Positions 59,641 through 64,000 of a stretch of DNA of 64,000 nucleotides are shown one piece after another (position 1 is the first letter of the stretch; every line of letters begins with the position of its first letter). Below the pieces are notes generated by a model. The model had not been told where the DNA came from. It did not search any database and was given only the letters and a program-made list of their open reading frames with translations. The translations under genes and the position numbers were made by a program. Origin of the DNA: Brachynemurus nebulosus (Eukaryota; Arthropoda; Insecta; Neuroptera; Myrmeleontidae); the NCBI GenBank assembly GCA_035578155.1, contig JAPWDM010000044.1, forward strand, positions 2,110,001 to 2,174,000, read 5' to 3'.

Positions 59641-60745
59641 ACTAGCAATGTCTTAGTTAATGCTAATAATGCAGAAAGTGACCAAGATAAGTACTGAAAC
59701 TGCTGTTATTATTAAAAGCCCTTTATCACTTACAAATGATTCAGTTAAAAAGAATGAAAAAACCGGCCAAATTAGTAACATTGACCGTATTGACTCAGTG
59801 ACTGAAATATAGACAGCAGCTATAAATATGTATTAATGCCAATAAAAACATGTATACTGTTGATATAAACACAAACATTGAAACTGGTATAAACAATTAT
59901 AATACAGTAAATAGAAACAACAACACTCAAGTATTAAAAAGATCGTTCGCTGAAGTGACAAAAAAAGCACCTGTTAGACGAAACAATATTGTTTTCGGTC
60001 AAAATAGGAATGAAAACAGCTTGTTAAAATCAAATTCCCGTATATGGATTACGTCGGCAGGGCTTGTAAGGAAACCGAATGTGAGGATGTCTTAGAACAC
60101 CTGAAAGAACTAGGTGATGGTTTCATTTGTGAAAAGATTTTTAATGGCGAGAGTACAGCTGGATTTAAATTAGGGGCGCCTATAAAATATCATGACATAT
60201 TATATGATCCTACGTTTTGGCCAGAAGGCTTAAAGATGCGTCGTTTTTCTTTTCCTAAAACTCAGAATAAGGGTGTTTTTTTAGGCAAAAAGAATCAGTG
60301 AACTTTAACGTTTTAAAAATTTTCTACATAAACATTCAGCTTTTGTCACGTGTTTGTTTGTATTTGCTTGCGAAATAAAGTGCTTGAATTCGAAGTTCAA
60401 AACAACGACTACGACTTTCTATGTTTTACTGAACACTGGCTTTGCTACAATGAAATAAGAAAACTTAACATAAGTAATTATAAAGTAGTGAATAGTTCTT
60501 GTAGGACCAGCCATATTCATGGTGGGTCCCTTATTTTGGCAAGAAACCATTTAGGGGTTGACTTATAAATAGTATTAAAAAATTTTCAATAGAACTTCAC
60601 TGTGAGGTGTGTGCGGTGGAATCAAATAAACTGAATGTTATAATTGTTACAGTTTATCGATCTCCTTCTGGGGATATTAACATTTTTATGGAAAGTTTTT
60701 CAAGTCTGCTTAATATTTTGAATAAAACAAAAAAGTTAATAAATA
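59641..60745 (+). pseudogene. LINE ORF1 end and ORF2 endonuclease start, decayed
   Basis: 59850-60301 in two frames gives the ORF1 C-terminal part, including D-P-T-F-W-P-E-G-L-K-M-R-R-F. This is the F-W-P-x-G-V-x-V-x-x-F-like signature near the end of Jockey/CR1-type ORF1 proteins. 60350-60745 gives apurinic-endonuclease pieces: D-F-L-C-F-T-E-H-W-L, then H-G-G-S-L-I-L, then V-I-I-V-T-V-Y-R-S-P-S-G-D. These correspond to the catalytic-site strands of LINE endonucleases. Several stops and shifts occur, and the RT domain is absent after ~60745, so the copy is truncated or deleted at its 3' side. Confidence 0.7.
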
Positions 60746-61399
60746 ATAAACAAATACTTTACTTTGCAAAATACCACTTTTATTTTTGAAACTGTGACAA
60801 TATTGTTTCGTACCGTTAGTTTATTTTCAAACAGAATAAAAATTATATTCGATACATGCCCTTATATACTATATACTTATACTTATGAAAGGGAAGTGGT
60901 ATATGGTGTGGAAGTGGAAGGGGCGGGGGTAGTGGGAGAATCCGAAAAACAAGAAAAACAAGATTATATTACGTGTGACAAATGCAAACAAATACGTGAC
61001 AAAAGCTTGAAATTGACAAACAGACAATATTACAAAAAATACAATTTTAGAGGTTAAAATAAATTATAATATTGAAAATAAAGTTGAACTGTAAATATCG
61101 GTGTAGTCATTTAAAAGGTGATCGGAGTTATAAATTTTACAGTAACGACCTGTAATTTCCATCACTGTCAATAACACATATTCTATGATATCTTCACCAT
61201 ACGACTATCTTGCGGATCCAAAAATAAAAATAAAAATTATTTCCATAAGTGTCGTGTATGTTATCTATTTTTAAAAAATATTAAATACATAATACGTTAT
61301 TTATACATACACAAAAGTTTTTATATCTTTAATTTTGTCTAACAAAAATCATTGTTGATGGCAAAGAAACTTGCTACCATTAAAGGATCAATTTGCGGA
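60746..61399. other. AT-rich spacer, nothing assigned
   Basis: A 97-codon frame (60764-61057) includes D-K-C-K-Q-I-R-D-K and a glycine/valine-rich segment, but no domain or splice context that I recognise. Confidence 0.4.
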
Positions 61400-61409
61400 A
61401 GATTATAAT

Positions 61410-62695
61410 TATCAGTTTAGACCGGATGAAATAATTTTTCACAGGACCGGCTTAACGATTTCAGTGTAATACTGTTAGACTGTTCGTATTTATGTATGAG
61501 TCTGCTACAACAGAAATAACAGAATCCTGAAAATTTATTGAAATTCAACATAGAGAAGCAAAAACTTTTTAGAAAAAAATTATTATGTGAGATTTATATC
61601 AAAAATAAAAAGGGGCCCCAAATTTTGTTGAATTAAAGTTTTGCAATATTTATTTGTCTAACTACCTCGCAGGTACATATAAAACAAAATTTATTGTCTT
61701 CTTTCCCACCGGCGGCTGTCTTTCAGTATCAATTGATAAACAAACTCCTTATCTCTTTTTAACTTTTTAAAATTTAATATATGTACCTTGTTTACAATTT
61801 TTTAAAATTTTTAGTTTTCTACATAGGTACATACACATGCAATGTAAATCAAGCAATATTTAATCTAGCTGTCCATTTCATTCAAACGCATAAACAAAAC
61901 ATCATTTTGATGACATCGTACGTGTCGTACGTATAAATATGTACGTATGTATTATTTGTATTTAACCACAGATACTATTGATATTATATAGAATATTTGT
62001 ATGGACCATACAGTAGAAGTTTTTTAGATATTATTTTTTTGAAGCAAAATCGTAATATTGATTAACACCTTTTATAATCCACAAACACAGAATACCTACA
62101 AACTATCGATGGTAATGAATATTTTTTAATTTTTATGTGATTTTTGTTGTAATTTGAGAGTATTTATTAATAAATGTTCTAAAAATATTTATACTAACAA
62201 ATATAACATCAGTTAATCTAGAAAAATTTTTAATCCCCTCTTGTTTAACCATCCATATTCGTCAACACTTTAGTAACTTTTCATTTTCATATAGATTGTG
62301 TATATAAGTGTATTCCCACTATTTATTGAATGCTCAAAAGTATATACAAAAAAATATTAGCAAAAATGAAATAAATACCTTCATAATATTTTATTAGATA
62401 ACACATTATTAACGTTACATCTTTTTTTCTTAATATGTATACTTTTATTTGTGTATAGTTTGTTGGCAAGATATACTAGTTTTGCATGAACATTTTTTAA
62501 GGAAAAATTAGTAATATTTTCTAAAACATATTATGTTAATTCGATTTAATTTAATCAGTTTATGTATGTATGTATGTAAAGGAACATTATTTGCTCTAGC
62601 AGACTCATACATAAATACAAACAGTCTAACAGTATTACACTGAAATCGTTAAGCCGGTCCTGTGAAAAATTATTTTATCCGGACTATAATTTATC
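61410..62695. mobile_element. ~1.3-kb element with ~100-bp terminal inverted repeats
   Basis: The left arm (CACAGGACCGGCTTAACGAT, TTCAGTGTAATACTGTTAGA, CTGTTCGTATTTATGTATGA) reappears inverted at 62595-62670 with only one or two changes. The pairing extends outward through AATAATTTTTCAC and more loosely to about 61410 and 62695. The interior is AT-rich with no ORF. No clear target duplication was found, so the superfamily is undetermined. Confidence 0.8.
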
Positions 62696-62822
62696 AGCTT
62701 TTATAAATCCGACTCCCGTTATTAATATATCACACAAAATAACATAAAACGCAATGAAATACAGATAAAATATGAGAAATTTATGAGTATGATGACAACC
62801 ACAGACCAGTGAACTTATTATA

Positions 62823-63279
62823 TACCAGGTGTGTTTTTTGAGAGTTGCCATTTTTATTACAGCCAAATTTGTATGATAGAAATGGTACTGGAAAAGGTTC
62901 TTTTCTTGGATGTAATAGAAATGTAACCAAAAAGAACACTGTCGGTTGAAGTAGCCTCAAGTACATATGTATATTTTTACCGCCTGATTGATAAATTTAA
63001 AAAAAATCAAAAATTAAACTTGTGTAAAAAATTTTTGTTCCTTATTTATATTGTTAATTAATGCATTAGATCAGTTTTATCGAAAAATTAATATATAGTC
63101 TCATTTAAAAATCTATAAGTTTGTATCATAGCTCAAAAACCATACGAGCTATAAAGCTCCTGACTATAGCAGTCGGTTGCCCCCGTCGACATCTACAACT
63201 TTTATTTGAACAATTTTCGGATTAAATCAACGGTTTGGCTGTAATAAAAATGGAAACTCTCAAAAAACTCACATGGTAT
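62823..63279. mobile_element. 457-bp MITE with ~45-bp TIRs
   Basis: The left arm TACCAGGTGTGTTTTTTGAG then AGTTGCCATTTTTATTACAG matches the reverse strand of the right arm TACCATGTGAGTTTTTTGAG then AGTTTCCATTTTTATTACAG, continuing to CCAAA. No ORF; ORFs called at 62684-62966 cross its end. The target duplication is ambiguous because the flanks are TA-rich. Confidence 0.8.
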
Positions 63280-64000
63280 TATATAGACTGCTTAGGTTTA
63301 ATTGAACAGCAAAATAAATAAGTTTGATCAGCTAAAAAAGCTAATTGAGCAGCAGAATAAATAAATACGGTCAGCCTTAAATAAATATGTGATCAGCTCG
63401 TAAATCAGTTGAGCATCAAATTATATGGTTTAGATAAAAAAATTAAGGAGCAGCAAATATGGTTCAGCATTTAATATTTTTTTGAGCTGAAATTTAGTTA
63501 TTTAAAGTATCTAAAATATACATAAGAGTCTTTTTAAAGTTTTTAAAACCTGAAATATAAACGGATATGAAATAAACTTTTGATTTTCGGCACTTGTTCC
63601 ATGTGTAATGTCAGTTTCCGTATTGAATAACAGTTTTCCACACACGTATGTAGTTTCAGATTTCACAAATTTATTTTAAAAATTGTTTATTTGGTTTAAA
63701 TTAGTATAATATGCTGGCCATTTAGTAATTAATGTTATGGACTTTTTTTAAAACTCTAAAGGCAAATTTTCCATATGCATGCAAGCATTGTGTAATGGTT
63801 TATTATGGTTATACAAAACGTTTGTTGCGGAGTACAAACTACAAAGTAAACCTACCAAATGTTATTTTCAATTCAATTGTTCGAAACTGATTTACTTATT
63901 GTTAGTATTTATTATTAAAAACGACGAATTTATTAATTATTGGCATATTTTAGTAATAAAAACAAAGTATCTATTGTTAAAACATTAAAAACGTCAAAAA
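63280..64000. other. AT-rich end of window with a GATCAGCT/GAGCAGCA word cluster
   Basis: 63300-63485 repeats words such as GAACAGCAAAATAAATAAG, GAGCAGCAGAATAAATAAA, GATCAGCT and GAGCAGCAAAT at loose ~45-bp spacing, perhaps a degenerate short tandem repeat. Nothing is recognised after it; the 69-codon frame 63779-63988 is not supported. Confidence 0.4.

Overview
This window is nuclear DNA from an AT-rich insect. The rRNA cores are clearly arthropod, an R2 retrotransposon sits at its canonical insect 28S site, and hAT, Tc1/mariner-pogo, TTAA-target, Jockey/I/CR1-like and RTE-like elements are all present. I cannot name the order. The 28S, 18S and ITS regions carry long AT-rich expansions and (TA)n tracts, which suggests a lineage with unusually expanded rRNA genes. 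There is almost no host protein-coding sequence: one C-type-lectin exon (15664-15861, minus) and one acidic, repeat-rich last exon (55694-56130, minus). There is one intact large ORF, a pogo/Tigger-type transposase (24549-26213).

Layout. (1) 1-22.5 kb is a mosaic of nested repeats. It holds a long TIR element copy (1-2978) with two younger insertions inside it, an RTE-like 3' tail, LINE fragments, hAT MITEs with 8-bp target duplications, a roughly 715-bp MITE family at three loci, a fold-back element carrying heat-shock-element arrays, a ~120-bp satellite, and many (TA)n tracts abutting the MITEs. (2) 22634-53855 is bounded by a ~27-bp terminal inverted repeat with TA on both sides, and it splits a repeat whose unsplit relative lies near 7.2-7.5 kb. 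Inside, in order: a MADF-BESS gene broken by frameshifts, the intact transposase, a 5S rRNA gene, a 60-bp tandem array, hairpin repeats, then a minus-strand rDNA unit (3' part of 28S, R2, a large block of foreign repeats and two further TIR elements, the rest of 28S, ITS2, 5.8S, ITS1, 3' part of 18S). After that come a ~600-bp satellite and the duplicated right end of the outer transposon. (3) 54-64 kb holds the acidic exon, a second fold-back/HSE element, a decayed LINE with a PHD-finger ORF1, and two further TIR elements.

The rDNA unit cannot be functional as it stands. 28S is interrupted by a 3.6-kb transposon, by a 5'-truncated R2, and by loss of an estimated few hundred bases upstream of the R2 site. 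18S stops at a palindrome and lacks its 5' third. 5.8S looks intact, and the 5S gene keeps base pairing in three helices. The most unusual overall observation is that rDNA and a 5S gene lie between matching pogo-like terminal repeats. The second is that three separate repeat loci carry arrays of near-perfect heat-shock elements. All identities were judged by eye; no search or alignment was run.
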